This document shows positions 1 through 10,860 of a DNA stretch of 64,000 nucleotides, piece by piece. Under the pieces are notes generated by a model. It saw only the letters and a program-made list of their open reading frames with translations, did no database searches and had not been told where the DNA came from. This stretch comes from Tetracentron sinense. Taxonomy: Eukaryota > Streptophyta > Magnoliopsida > Trochodendrales > Trochodendraceae. The stretch lies in assembly GCA_015143295.1 (NCBI GenBank), contig CM026570.1, forward strand, positions 9,510,047 through 9,574,046, given 5' to 3'. Made by a program: the position numbers and the translations under genes. Within the stretch, counting starts at the first letter, position 1; each line of letters starts with the position of its first letter.

Positions 1-140
1 ACTCATTATAAGAAAGATATATAGTCAGAATATTATGAATTATTGCGATAATAAAATCTCGAGAATTACGAAGTGACTCCTCTTTGTGTATTACCGTTCT
101 GACTGCCCTTCTGCCAACACACGTGGTCTTACTGCGGGAC

Positions 141-646
141 TTACACAAAAACATTTGGTAGCCCAGAAAGAAATCTTTCTTTCCAGTAAGATTTGCCACA
201 GTCATCACGAAGCATAACCTTCGTAAGGAATGTATCTTTGTAGTATCTAAAATCTTGAAGTTTTCTACATTTGAGATTGTTGATAAGATCAGAAGATCTA
301 TCTTTGATTTTTGAGGGATCACCTATAAAATGTTTTGCTATTGAGAAGATTAAAGTTGCAATAGCATCTTGAATTGGTTCATTGTTCTCATCTTGAATTG
401 TGGTTCCATCATTTGTTGTTTTATAAGCATTGAGGATTGTTTGTCTATCTGTTTGAGTGAGACAATGATCCCACCAACCTTTGAGTTGACCAGTAAAACC
501 AGCAACTAACATTTGAGCAACAGAATGATCAGATGAATCATGTCTGTTCCTATAGGCAGTTCCTACCATGGTTAGGCGACTGATTAGAAGATAGAAATAT
601 TGATGAATACTGTGTATTGCTGTTATAATATAATCTCTAAAGAACT
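141..646 (-). pseudogene. Endogenous caulimovirid coat-protein fragment
   Basis: The frame is open from just after a TAG near 646 down to a TAA at 141, with the first ATG at 569. The translation has the caulimovirid capsid signature: a TAYR stretch, then GFTGQLKGWWD, and later a LRDDCGKSYWKERFLSGLP block. The CX2C zinc knuckle that normally follows the capsid core is not seen, because the frame stops right after the FLSGLP block. No movement-protein region is found upstream on the minus strand. The piece is therefore a truncated capsid core, smaller than a full coat protein. It shares strand with the protease-RT ORF at 3141-4784, so both probably come from one integrated, rearranged viral genome. 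Family assignment is firm; the genus is uncertain (petuvirus or florendovirus-like). Confidence 0.8.
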
Positions 647-1675
647 ATTCAGTGTAGACTCGGCGTGTTCCTGAACGTTGCTATTACTTATAACGTTGAT
701 GAAGCATTCTTTTTGTAATAAAGGATCTTGAATTTTATCATTTGAGTGTGCAATACCATTTCTGACCCAGGCATGGATATATAAAAAGTGCGGAAAATAT
801 ATATCATTTGAGTGTGCAATACTGTTCTAGTTAGTCCTAAGATTAAGGACACAGTTGCGCTTTTCTATTCCAGTGCAGAATAGCCGCGGCTTACAGCGGT
901 CTCTCAGTTAAACAGTGTGCAGTGTGAAAACATTTGAAGAGCGAAAGGCATAATAGAAGAAAACTATTTCATATATTGAAGAACATGAAATCAAAATTAC
1001 ATTGATAATTGAAAATACCTTTTGAACTGAAGGTTACAGATTGGATGCCATAATCTCCCGCTTACAGCAACATACTTGAAAAGAAAAGAAAGAAGGAAGA
1101 AGAGAGGAAGGTTACAAAAGAGGAAGAATATTGAACTTCAACAAAGAAAGAAAAAAGGATTACAAGGTTGAAACTAAAACTAAGGACTTCGGGTTTCCAA
1201 TTCTTCTCCAATTCTTCTCCCTGAACTTCTGAACTTATAGGACTCCTGACGAATCTTTGCACTTGAGTGTTTGTTGTTTTAACTCTTCTTTTCCTTTTGG
1301 TAACTTGCTTTCGGTGTCTTTTACTTCTTGCTTTTGATTACTTTCGGATGAGTAACTTGGACGAATCTTAAATTTCTTTTGACTGTACTATTCTGCTTTT
1401 CACTGTTTGCTTGCTTTCACTGTTTGCTTTGTACTTCTTTTGCTTTCACTGTTTGCTTTGACTGATTTCTACTCTTTTGTCGGCTATAATTTGTACCGCT
1501 TGTCTGCTACCTTTGACCTTGTACTGTTTTGGTTTTTGGTGACGAATTTCTGCTACCTTGAACTGAACTTGAATTTGAACTGTTGAATTCTGCACTGCTC
1601 TGCCTTTGTGGATTGTATCTTCTTGTTGAGTTGATTCTTGTTTTATTAATTGTCTTGTATTAAATCTTCTTCTGC
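647..1675 (-). other. Non-coding gap of the viral relic
   Basis: No coding frame is supported here. The plus strand is rich in T and C, with repeated TTTCACTGTTTGCTT units at about 1395-1465 and a repeated TTTGAGTGTGCAATA phrase near 740 and 808. On the viral (minus) strand the gap lies between the ORF of unknown function and the coat-protein fragment. That is where the intergenic/promoter region and then the movement-protein gene would sit in a circular caulimovirid. I could not find the tRNA-Met primer site, and no movement-protein motif is visible. Confidence 0.45.
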
Positions 1676-3034
1676 CTAATTGTCTTCATTTATTTGTGGA
1701 CCCCATACGGCTTGTAAGTCAAGAAGAAAATCACCTTGATTATCTTCTGAATTTGAGCTGTCATCATCAATTTCATGGATCCAATCTCTGGTTGTTGGAT
1801 CATAAAAATCTGTGTATTCAGGATGTTCATGGAAATTTTCCCATAGAACCTTTTGAACATAATGTGAAGAATTTACTAATCCATTGGTAATTTGGTATAT
1901 GATGGGATGAAAATCGGAATTACTTGGAATTGGCTTGGCTAAAATAACAATCCTTCCTGTGTCAATTATGATATTCCAAGGACATGTTTTGAGGGTTTGG
2001 TAAATATGACTAAGGCCCCAAATCTTTCGGGTTTGGATATCTAATTTGTCATAATTGAGTTTCGTTCTTTTGCAAGGAGGAACATTGTAACATGGGTCAT
2101 TATCATGGATAAGAATCACATGACTAGTTGGAAAAAGACGATAACCATTGTCTGACCATTCTGGACAAGAACTTAATACTTCTAAGAAAATGAATGGGTC
2201 TGGTTTTGCGAGTCTCTGTTGCCTACATGTCTCTATAACACATTCTGGAAAACCAATAAGATCTTTTTGACTGTAAGAATAAATTCCTCTAATAAAACCA
2301 TTTTCAAATAACCATATTTTTTCTTCTTGCTCTTTTGGTTCGGTATTGAAAATTTTGAGAAGGTTGTAAGGATGGCAATGGATGAGTCTAGATTTGTGAA
2401 ATGGGAAATTTTTGGCTTCAATTTGAGAAAACACTTGGATCCATTTATGATATTGACTGAGGGATTTTGAGAAGATAAGTTGTTGGATACTGACTGGTAA
2501 TTGGGTGCGAACTTGATTTCTTAATTTAACTCTGAAGGCTTCACATAAAGATAATTTTGGATTGAGAATTAAATTTGAAAAGAATTGGGGATTTTCATGA
2601 ATTCTGTCAGTCAGGGAAATATAAGAATTTTTTGAATTTTTGGAATTTTGGACTTTGTTTGATAGAAAATAATGCTGCAGAGCATTAATTGATTTCTCCA
2701 TTAATTGAGTAGAATTGAGAGATTTAGCATGCCATAAATTATCTAAAAGACAAATCTCCAAGGTTGATAATTCTTTTGTTTTATGAGGATAAATGTATTT
2801 TCTTTGTTGAACATTTTGCAAAAAAGTATTTCCAAAATTATACCCTTTTGTCGATCTTTCTCGAGCCATCATATCCTGAAAATATAATACTAATACTTGA
2901 TAATTTATATTTCCTGAATATAAATGAAATAATGATTTGAGAAAATCAAATAACTGATTTGGAAAAATATTGTCTTTTTCTAGATAATATATAAAACTTT
3001 TGGGAAGATATCTATCATAGATCCTTAATGCCAC
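1676..3034 (-). CDS. Unknown 452-residue ORF of the endogenous caulimovirid
   Basis: This is a long uninterrupted frame of about 452 codons in old viral DNA. It begins at a GTG and stays open further upstream to the homopolymer at about 3132-3144, so the true start is unclear. I recognise no enzymatic motif: no RNase H, zinc finger or membrane segment. The C-terminus is acidic, with a DDDSSNSEDNQGD stretch. Position immediately downstream of the polymerase matches the second ORF known in some endogenous caulimovirids, including certain florendoviruses, or the transactivator position of caulimoviruses. I cannot prove either by eye. The T7A6 run between it and the RT frame makes a one-base frameshift likely, so it may once have been read as a continuation of the polyprotein. 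Confidence 0.55.
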   Translation of the reverse strand: MALRIYDRYLPKSFIYYLEKDNIFPNQLFDFLKSLFHLYSGNINYQVLVLYFQDMMARERSTKGYNFGNTFLQNVQQRKYIYPHKTKELSTLEICLLDNLWHAKSLNSTQLMEKSINALQHYFLSNKVQNSKNSKNSYISLTDRIHENPQFFSNLILNPKLSLCEAFRVKLRNQVRTQLPVSIQQLIFSKSLSQYHKWIQVFSQIEAKNFPFHKSRLIHCHPYNLLKIFNTEPKEQEEKIWLFENGFIRGIYSYSQKDLIGFPECVIETCRQQRLAKPDPFIFLEVLSSCPEWSDNGYRLFPTSHVILIHDNDPCYNVPPCKRTKLNYDKLDIQTRKIWGLSHIYQTLKTCPWNIIIDTGRIVILAKPIPSNSDFHPIIYQITNGLVNSSHYVQKVLWENFHEHPEYTDFYDPTTRDWIHEIDDDSSNSEDNQGDFLLDLQAVWGPQINEDN

Positions 3035-3140
3035 AAATGTTAATAACCTATCTTGTTTTGGTATATTAATTATTCTAAGATTTTCCCATGTTGTTTTTGT
3101 GCTTGGATTTTGTGCTTGGATTGTTCCTTTGTATTCTTTT

Positions 3141-4783
3141 TTAAAAAAACCTGTTTATTTGATTATAATTAGTATTTTGTATTTGAATTTTATTTTTGCT
3201 AATGTCAGGGAATTTATCAAATTCAATTGACCTATTGAAAGGTATAAAATTTCTAATTTGAATATTATAATTAATAAACTTTATCCTTGTTTGAAATAGT
3301 TGGATTTTTGATGAAAATATTAGATCATTATGTTTGTTTGCTGAAAAGTATATATTGAGGTGTTTCCATTGTTGATCAATTGAGTTTGAAAATATCAAGA
3401 TATCATCAATATATATGATTGAAAATTGTGTGTAAGAATTGAATATCTCATTCATTATGTTTTGGAATTCTGAAGGAGCATTTTTTAAACCAAAAGGCAT
3501 AACATTCCATTCATAGTGTCCAAAAGGAACTGTGAATGCAGTTTTGTACTTATCTTTCTCTGAGATCTGTATTTGCCAAAATCCTGATTTCATGTCAAAC
3601 TTTGAGAAAATCTTTGCATTGTTTAATCTTTGTAAAAGATCCTGTTTGTTTGGTATTGGATATCTTATACATTGTAAAACATCATTGAGGGGTTTATAAT
3701 TGATTACTAATCTTGGTGTTCCTCTTTCTAATTCAGCATTTTTCTGAACATAGAAAGCAGCACAACTCCAAGGAGATTGAGATTTACGGATTAAGTTCTT
3801 TTTGAGTAAATCTTGTATTTCTTTTTTGCAATATTCCAATAATTCATGATTCATTTGAATTGGTCTTGCTTTAGTCTTAATATTTGTTTCATTAAAATCT
3901 TTGATATAAGGTAATTCAACAATGTGTTTTTTCCTGTGCCAGAAGGCATTAGGAAAGTCTGAACATACATCAGTTTTAAGTTTTTCTTCAAAATACTTGA
4001 TTTGTTGTTGTAATTTCCAATTATTGAGTTGTTCATCAATCTTCTTATATTGTATTTCATTTTTTAGAAAACAGATTTGTTTTTGTTTTTGAGTTATTAA
4101 ATGAATGTGGTGTTCTTTGAATATTGAATATTCTTTGATCATATTAATGTTTTTTAGATGTGGAGGATTGATAAATTGGAAATTAATAGCTTGAGTATTA
4201 ATTATTGTTTGAATTCCTTCATGAGTTACTGTAAAAGGTTTGATTAAGGTTATAAAAGGAGAACCTAGAATTACTTCTCTTGTAAGATTTCTGACTAGTA
4301 TAAAGGGCGTAGAGATACATATCCCTTCATTACATACATGAGCTTTGGTTAATTTGTAATTTATATTAAGTTGACTTCCACTTGCAGTATGTAAAATTTC
4401 TTTTGTTTTTTCAAAATACTTGGTTGGAATTAAACCTTCTTGAATACAATTTAAATCAGCACCTGAATCAATAAGAGCTATTGTATCAAGTCTGAACTCT
4501 TTGTTTACTATAATTGATATGTTGACTAACCATTTTTGTTGGATAGTTTGTGTGATTAAATTGATGTATTCTTGATCTTTACTTGTTTGTTCATCTTGTC
4601 CATTAGTATTTTGACCATTTGGTTCTTCATTGTCTGAAGTGATTTCGTGTGTGTGTGGTATATAATATTTTTGAGAAATTTGGTTTTTAAGTTGATTAAT
4701 TTTAAAATGAGTATTATGTTTGAGATGTGAAATGTCATTTTTAATTGAGTTAATCTCAGTTTGTAAATCTTGAATAGTTATAT

Positions 4784-4784
<1 letters not shown>
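3141..4784 (-). pseudogene. Endogenous caulimovirid protease-reverse transcriptase, truncated
   Basis: The frame is open from a TAG at 4785-4787, beside a TA repeat, to a TAA at 3141: 547 codons. The order is a low-complexity, coiled-coil-like N-terminal stretch; a retropepsin-type aspartic protease with ALIDSGADLN at about residue 105; and a reverse transcriptase. RT blocks visible are RPIQMN, SPWSCAAFYVQK, RLVINYKPLN, FSKFDMKSGFWQI, MPFGLKNAPSEFQ and the catalytic YIDD at about residues 458-461. The frame ends soon after a KFPDISKNKIQ segment. The connection domain and RNase H that normally follow are absent, since only about 100 bp separate this stop from the next ORF. The upstream end is cut at the TA microsatellite. 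This is a relic; a functional virus would also need RNase H, a full capsid and a movement protein. Confidence 0.88.

Positions 4785-4785
<1 letters not shown>

Positions 4786-4828
<43 letters not shown>
4786..4828. repeat. (TA)n microsatellite
   Basis: About 43 bp of uninterrupted TA repeats directly at the upstream edge of the viral protease-RT frame. It may mark the integration or rearrangement boundary, since TA-rich tracts are common caulimovirid integration sites. Confidence 0.9.
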
Positions 4829-4831
<3 letters not shown>

Positions 4832-4854
4832 TATATGTATTTATATTAAATTAA

Positions 4855-4925
4855 TCGCCTAGGCGTCGCCTAGGCAACGCCTCGCCTAGCCGGGGCTAAT
4901 CACCTAGGCATCGCCTAGACACCTT
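4855..4925. repeat. GCCTAGGCG palindromic cluster
   Basis: Several near-palindromic CGCCTAGGCG units in about 70 bp, GC-rich in AT-rich surroundings. They resemble the short GCCTAGGCG repeats dispersed in plant genomes. No full element boundary can be drawn. Confidence 0.45.
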
Positions 4926-5565
4926 GACTACACTGGTACATATAAGTTTTGAGGATGACTGACTGATCTAAAGTCCAATAAAAATGTTTCAATCTTTTAT
5001 CATATGCTCATCACTTGCCCCCGAGCACAATCATGAATGATGTATAGCACATTATTGATGTTGAAAAACTGATTCTAGCAGATAAAAGTTTAAAGGATTA
5101 TGAAACACAACCCCTGACACGAAAATGTGTATTGTTGTCAGGCACAGATGCAAAGATGGTAGATGCAGTAACCTCAGAAAGCAAACACAATAGCGTGTAT
5201 GTACAGTTAAAACAGTAATATAGAAGAGGTTTTGGCTTAATAACCATGTCAAGGATTGATGACACAATTTAAACCCACCAGGTGTTTGAACAGTTCTCTT
5301 ATTTTTCCTGGAAAAAAATGGGGAATTCCTCATGCTTAGGATGGTGGCCATGCCTTTTCCTAGTACTCCCCAAATATTAAAGATGGTTTTTTTCCTTCTT
5401 TCATACCTTTTTCCAATAATACTCTAAAGATCTGTTGCCCAACTTATGGTGAAACTAATGGACTTTTGGATAGTTGTCATAAATCTTCATTCAGGTAAAA
5501 GTTTTTCAATCTTTAAAAACGTCAGTTATCTTTGAAATCAGAACATGCATCAGTTGATGCATATT

Positions 5566-5735
5566 AAATAGTCGGAAAAGAAGTTAGGTGTTTGTAAGAC
5601 AAGAATTAAAAAAAAAGGGAAAAGAAAAATAATGTACCTTTAGCACTTGATGCATATAGTCGGAAAAGAAGTTAGGTGTTTGTAAGACAAGAAATTAAAA
5701 AAAAGGGAAAAGAAAAATAATATACCTTTAGCACA
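5566..5735. repeat. Two-copy tandem duplication
   Basis: A unit containing TAGTCGGAAAAGAAGTTAGG followed by a purine-rich tract appears twice in direct orientation, nearly identical, suggesting a recent local duplication. Confidence 0.85.
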
Positions 5736-5812
5736 TACACCACTGCAGAGAGATGCAGGTGTCACCCCAAGTAACTTCAAAGATATCCAATTAATGTATA
5801 ACCCCAAATCTC

Positions 5813-5940
5813 TCTCTCAACTCTTCTGCTAGTTAGTGGGCTACACAATTTTTAGAGGAATCAAAGGCTCTCTCTCTCTCTCTCTCTCAACTCTTCTGCT
5901 AGTTAGTCGGCTACAAAATTTTTAGAGGAATCAAAGGCAG
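5813..5940. repeat. Two-copy tandem duplication with CT tract
   Basis: CTCTCAACTCTTCTGCTAGT and the following 35 bp occur twice, separated by a (CT)n run at about 5871-5888. Confidence 0.8.
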
Positions 5941-6201
5941 ATTAAATTAAGAAATGGTTTAGGATGAAGAAGAAAAAGAAGTTTAGAGCACTGTCAGGCA
6001 GCTACCAACCCATAATACAAAATTAATGCAACAAGAGTGAAGCACATATGAGCACAAGGCATGAAATGAAATTCACTTAAAAAGTTTAGATCTAAAATGA
6101 AATCCAAACTTCACATATCCATGCCTATATGACAAAAATGTTTGGCCAAGGAATTAAGAGAGTTGATCTTAAATGCTAGCAGCCAAAATTATGAGCAATA
6201 C

Positions 6202-9200
6202 CTTACTGATTATGTGTGGATTCCCAACTATGATAAGCAAAGATCTAGCGCGTGTAACAGCAACATTAAACCTCCTTGGGTTGCTAAGAAATCCCAGACA
6301 GTAGGTTTTGTCGAACTCATTGTGTTTAACTGTTGACCTGACGGTAGATATAATTATGACTTGTCTCTCTTGTCCCTGAAATTGCTCCACACTCCCAACC
6401 TTTACATCGAGCATATCAAAAGTTTCAAGGGCTTTCTTTAACTTCAGCACTTGCTGGCGATAAGGCGTTATCACCCCAATATCTGCCTCACTCAGATTCG
6501 TACTCGCACTCAACTTCTTGATGAACTCAACTACCTTGCTCGCCTCGATTCGATTAAACCATGATGGATTACTGCCTTCCCGCTCGTCACATCCTTGAAT
6601 GCCAACAAAAAGAACAGGAAATTCCTTATTAGGAAGGAGGCCTACCCAATCACACAAGGAGGAACCATTATCTTCTTTACAGGCGATCAATTCCCCCTTG
6701 TAGAAAAGTTTTGAAGGGAGATCCAGGATTGCAGGGTGACACCGGTAGTTCCTCACCAATTTTGTTACAAAATTTTCATCCTCGCTATCATAAAATTCAT
6801 ATTCAAATAGCCTTTCCAAGTATGATTTTCCTAATCCATGAGTCTCTGCATCTCTGGAAAAAATAACAGGACCTAGTTGCATCGGGTCTCCAGCCAGAAC
6901 AACAACTGTTTCCCTACCGCACAGATTGGATATAGGGATCATTGTTTCAGGCTCCGAGGCTTGGCCAGCCTCATCCAAGAAAATATGGGAGAAATGGCCC
7001 CTCCTGATGCCTTCTGCATACAGAAGAGAGGCACTCATATAGGTGGATATGATGACCCTATAGCGCATTAAGGCCTTGAGAGGTGGGCACTTGAAAACGA
7101 ACTCATCGAAGAAGCAAAAGCTAATATTATTAGGATGCACATCCTCGTATGGGCGGCTAGTTGCATTTAGCCTGAATATCTCATTCTCTTTAATCTCAAC
7201 AATGTCCTTGTTAATGAGTTTCTCTAGTATGTGGTCTGCTGCACTATTTGACGATGCACACACAAGAATTCGAGCATCCATTCTGGTTATGTAGAGCTGT
7301 AAAATTGCTTCCACTAATGTCATTGTTTTACCCGTACCTGGAGGCCCATGGATCACATAGGGTGGCGCCCCTTTGCAGCCAAGGATCATCTCAACAGAAC
7401 ACATCTGCTCCTCATTGAGACTAGAAGATAAAGGCACCATTGGGGTTGTTTTGATCACTCTCCTTCTGGAGGACTGACATGGAAAGAGGAGCTCTCTTGC
7501 TAAACCTTCAGCTGCTTGAACAGCCTGATATAACCTTCTCATGTTCACCCTATTATACGTAAATCGAAAGTTGTAGAGGTTCCCATCTTGATGACGTTGG
7601 TGGAAGTCCTTCGAAAACCTCAAACACACTTCCTCAGCCTCAACACGGTGAATGAAACCCTGCAGAAACAACATTCAAAAATTTAAGTTTGCAGAAAAGG
7701 TTGGCAGTTTCTAAATACTAAGCTAATGGTGTCCAATCAATTTAAATTGATTTTTCAACTATTAGCATTGATTAAGCTATGAGAACAATCTTCTGGACAG
7801 ACAGAATAGATAATGTTAAAGGGCCCAGAAACGAGCCTGATGATTGGGTGGTTAGGATCATCTAACTGGATCAATTTTTTATCTTGAAGATTTCTTTACT
7901 ACAAGTTGTTTCTCAAGCCTCTGAATGTGTGCCATATCGGAGGCAGATGCAAACACAAACATCAATCCATCCTTCCTAACATTAGTCTTATGCCATATTT
8001 ATGTTAAAGATGTAACATTTGATATTTAGTTTTACCAAGATACATTTTAATTTACCTAATATTATATTGTTCTTAAGTCTTTAGAACATTATGGTTCACG
8101 ATGCATAATCAAATACACATTATTTATCAATTTTTCAAGATGTTGAATACAAGCTAAGATGCATTAATCCTTGATGAAGAGAAGTTTCTTGCAGAAGCAA
8201 CACAAACCTGATGTGAAGGAGTTGTGTCATCCGGATCTTCATATGCAAGCTTGGCAAAAACAAAATCCCCATAGACAAGCGAAGGCCTTCTCTCGGCCAG
8301 TCCAGGGACCTCAAGAGCCAAGAATTGAGGTCCTTTCTTCCTCATGGTGACACACTCCATATCATGGGCTCTCATTTCTTCCTGAAGCAACAACTCACCA
8401 AGTTTAGTGCAAAAATTAACGAAAAAATATACTGTCTGCATTATTCTTTCAATAGAAGTATTAAGATTTACCTCCATATGTATTTCTTCCATGATCAGTA
8501 AAGTACTAAAGTAAGCAGCATAATTTTCCCTTGTTAAACCTTTTGTGATAGCCTCAGGTATCTGCTTACTCTCCACCAACTCCCTAATATTCTTCGGGAT
8601 CACATACTGAGGAAGCCTATATTTGAATCCTTGGGTCGTCGCCTTTGTAGGACGACTACCTGCAACATATTCACCTACATTAAAATGTTTCTTTCTCGGG
8701 ACTTTCGAATAGGGCCTGTTTGAAGCCAGAGACTGTGAGACATCATCTTCTGCCAAGAGAAAAACTACTCGTTCTATCCTATCATCCCCTACATCAAAAT
8801 GTACAACAGATGTGTGCAAACCAATGCCCTTCGGCTTGCAAGATAACCAAATGGTTAGAGTCTTGTCTGGCTGAAGCACCCTGTCCTCCAGAGAGGATGC
8901 CTCCAAGAAGCCCCGGATGGATTCCACGTCCGAATTGGCTGATGGAGGTTCCATCAGAGACAGGGTATATGAGTCCTCAGGATTTGAGCAGAAAATCTTA
9001 ACTGCCCAAAGTTCGACTGGATCACTAGTGGTGTTCTTGATGGTGAATGAATCAGCAGTGGTTTCTCCAACGGGGATCGATCGAGGCTTTCCTCCTACCA
9101 ACTGGAATGGGGCCGAAATAACAACTGGACCCTCTTCAATTGGGTTGTAACTACACACAGATTTATCATCTTCAAAATCAAGAAATCCAATTTCTCCCTT

Positions 9201-9257
9201 GTCTCCAATTACAGAGCATTCATCATCCCAATCATCATTCCCAACACTACCCATCAT
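6202..9257 (-). CDS. SDE3: SDE3-like (MOV10 family) RNA helicase, 3' end missing
   Basis: Superfamily 1 Upf1-like RNA helicase of the SDE3/MOV10 family, which acts in the cytoplasm in transgene and viral RNA silencing with RDR6 and AGO1. Coding exons are 9257-8472, 8381-8208 and 7659-6202, all joined in phase 0 at GT-AG introns; the 90-bp intron 8382-8471 has no stop and reads through in frame. The translation is 806 residues: an acidic N-terminus with [16 protein letters not shown], a beta-rich domain, then helicase motifs GPPGTGKT (about 425-432), DEAGQ (about 549), GDPMQLGP (about 577), [18 protein letters not shown] and NVAVTRAR. Start chosen at the first ATG of a pair (9257); the frame runs further upstream only into probable 5'UTR. 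Exon 3 ends at a donor after NPHIISK. The following exon, which in Arabidopsis encodes the C-terminus with the GW/WG Argonaute-binding region, is not seen before the viral DNA at 4.8 kb. It may lie beyond the window or be lost. Confidence 0.93.
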
Positions 9258-9960
9258 CAAATTAAAACTGACACCACCAACTAAAAACTTCAAATCCTGA
9301 TTAAACACCAAAAACAATTAGTACCCATTTCGTCCTTTATAAGAATATTGACATGCATTATAGCTATGAATAACAAAACTACAATTAAATCCATCCATGA
9401 AGAAAACCCCATGAAGCTTCATTGAAAAATAAAAGAAATAACCGATAGCAGTCCGAGCCAACAATAGCATATTTCAAAGCCAGAAAAATGCATGAAAATC
9501 ACCAATTACAGAACTTATTAAACCCACATTTAGAAACAGGAAAAAAATATTACAGTTTAATCGTTCCAAGTAAAACCCATTAACCTATTAACACCAACTC
9601 TACACTAACAGAAAAAACTATTCATTTCTTCTGAGCCAAAATCAAATAAGCATCAATGCCGAAATCCATTTTAGAAACATAAAACAAATGTAATAACACA
9701 AATGAAAAAACTAAGTAAAAGGGAACAGTAAAAACCGATCAAAAGTTGGCTACAAATGAGACTGAAGTGCAAAAGGCCCAACTACAGGAACAGGAGGTAC
9801 CCAAAAAATTTTTAAAAAAAATTAGTCAGACAAGAGCTTCAAATGGCAAAGATTAACATGAACCCACCTTGGATCAAAAACCCCAACAAGAAAGATGGCG
9901 AGAGAAATGTAATCTGATGTCGGAAGGGATCTTCTATGAGAGAGTTTTTACTTTTTAGCT
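9258..9960 (-). promoter_or_regulatory. SDE3 5'UTR with probable intron
   Basis: An AG acceptor just upstream of the coding start (TTTAATCAG ending at 9297) and a donor-like CCAAG|GTGGG at 9868 suggest a 5'UTR exon at about 9868-9950 and a 571-bp leader intron (9297-9867). No in-frame coding function is needed. The promoter should lie just above 9960; I see no convincing TATA box. Confidence 0.5.
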
Positions 9961-10274
9961 TAGAAACCGGTCAGTGGACCCCCAGAAATAGAAATGCTAG
10001 ACTCTCTACTGTGGTTGGACATGCATCGTTACTATTCCCTCTTACCTTTTGAGGGGGTTGAGAGTCTGGGCTGTCAATCCGGCCCTTCGATGAAGGAGCC
10101 CCCTGACCCTCCAAAACCTACAAAATAGAGGGCTTTTTTTTCATTAGGATCCTAAGAGGCAAGGCTGGACTTGATTTTGAAAGACCCTCCAAATTGAGGG
10201 ACGGGCCTAGTAAAGACCTAAGCCCTGTCCTCCCCGGCCTTCACCCATCTAATATATCGTATTATATATATATT
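9961..10274. other. SDE3 upstream region
   Basis: Non-coding. It contains a GC-rich stretch of CCCTCC/GGAGGG-type words (about 10030-10230) and an AT-rich end. Presumed to include the SDE3 promoter. Confidence 0.4.
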
Positions 10275-10690
10275 GAGTAGCATTCTAATGAGTCATGCTT
10301 CTTGAAGCTTGTAATGAGCAGTCCATAATAATGTGGCATGTGTCAATTTATTTTGGAATATATTCATCGGATGGCAAGACGGGTTGCTCAGGAGACATGT
10401 GACAAAAAATTAATTTGATCGAACATTTATAGACCGTCCGATCAAAGAAGAGAAGATCAGTCATTTCTATATTCTAAGTAGCATCTAGTGAACCCTAAGG
10501 AGTTAATGTTGCAAATTAGGGTCTAATTAGACGGTCTAAACATGTCTGATCAAACTAATTTTTTTGACACTTATCTCTAATGGACCCAACTTAACATCCA
10601 ATTGTCTGATTCAAAAAGAGTATGTAACGTGTCATCTTTTTAGAGGGACCATTTACTATAAGCTTCAATGAGTATGACTCATTAGTACTC
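10275..10690. mobile_element. Mutator-like MITE, copy 1
   Basis: Starts GAGTAGCATTCTAATGAGTC and ends with the imperfect inverse of it (GACTCATTAGTACTC). It shares ends and interior words (GTCTGATCAAACTAATTTTT-like) with the element at 49483-49910, which has a clean 9-bp target duplication. Here it sits in a TATATA tract, so the duplication cannot be read. Confidence 0.75.
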
Positions 10691-10705
10691 ACCATATATA
10701 TATAT

Positions 10706-10860
10706 AGTCATGCTCATTAAAGCCTTTACTGAGTGGTCCCATGATGAAATGTGGTAGTGTTTCGTTTAAATTGACTGTTGAATGTTAAGATGGGTCCATT
10801 CTGAAACACGTGGCAAAAAAACAGTCTGACCGAACGTGTTTAAATTGTCTTACTGTCGCT
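10706..10860. mobile_element. Truncated copy of the same MITE
   Basis: AGTCATGCTCATTAAAGCC followed by the family interior (acgtggcaaaaaaacagtct), then breaks off at about 10860 where unrelated CGCTCGATCAAG sequence begins. Only one end is present. Confidence 0.6.

Larger units (their letters stand above)
4926..6201 (-). other. Region downstream of SDE3 exon 3; expected last exon not seen
   Basis: On the minus strand this follows the donor site that ends SDE3 exon 3, so it should be intron leading to the last exon. I looked for the conserved SDE3 continuation after NPHIISK and did not find it. The stretch holds two local tandem duplications: an about 80-bp unit at 5566-5735, and an about 65-bp unit at 5813-5940 separated by a (CT)n tract. 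No other coding signal is supported. Confidence 0.55.
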
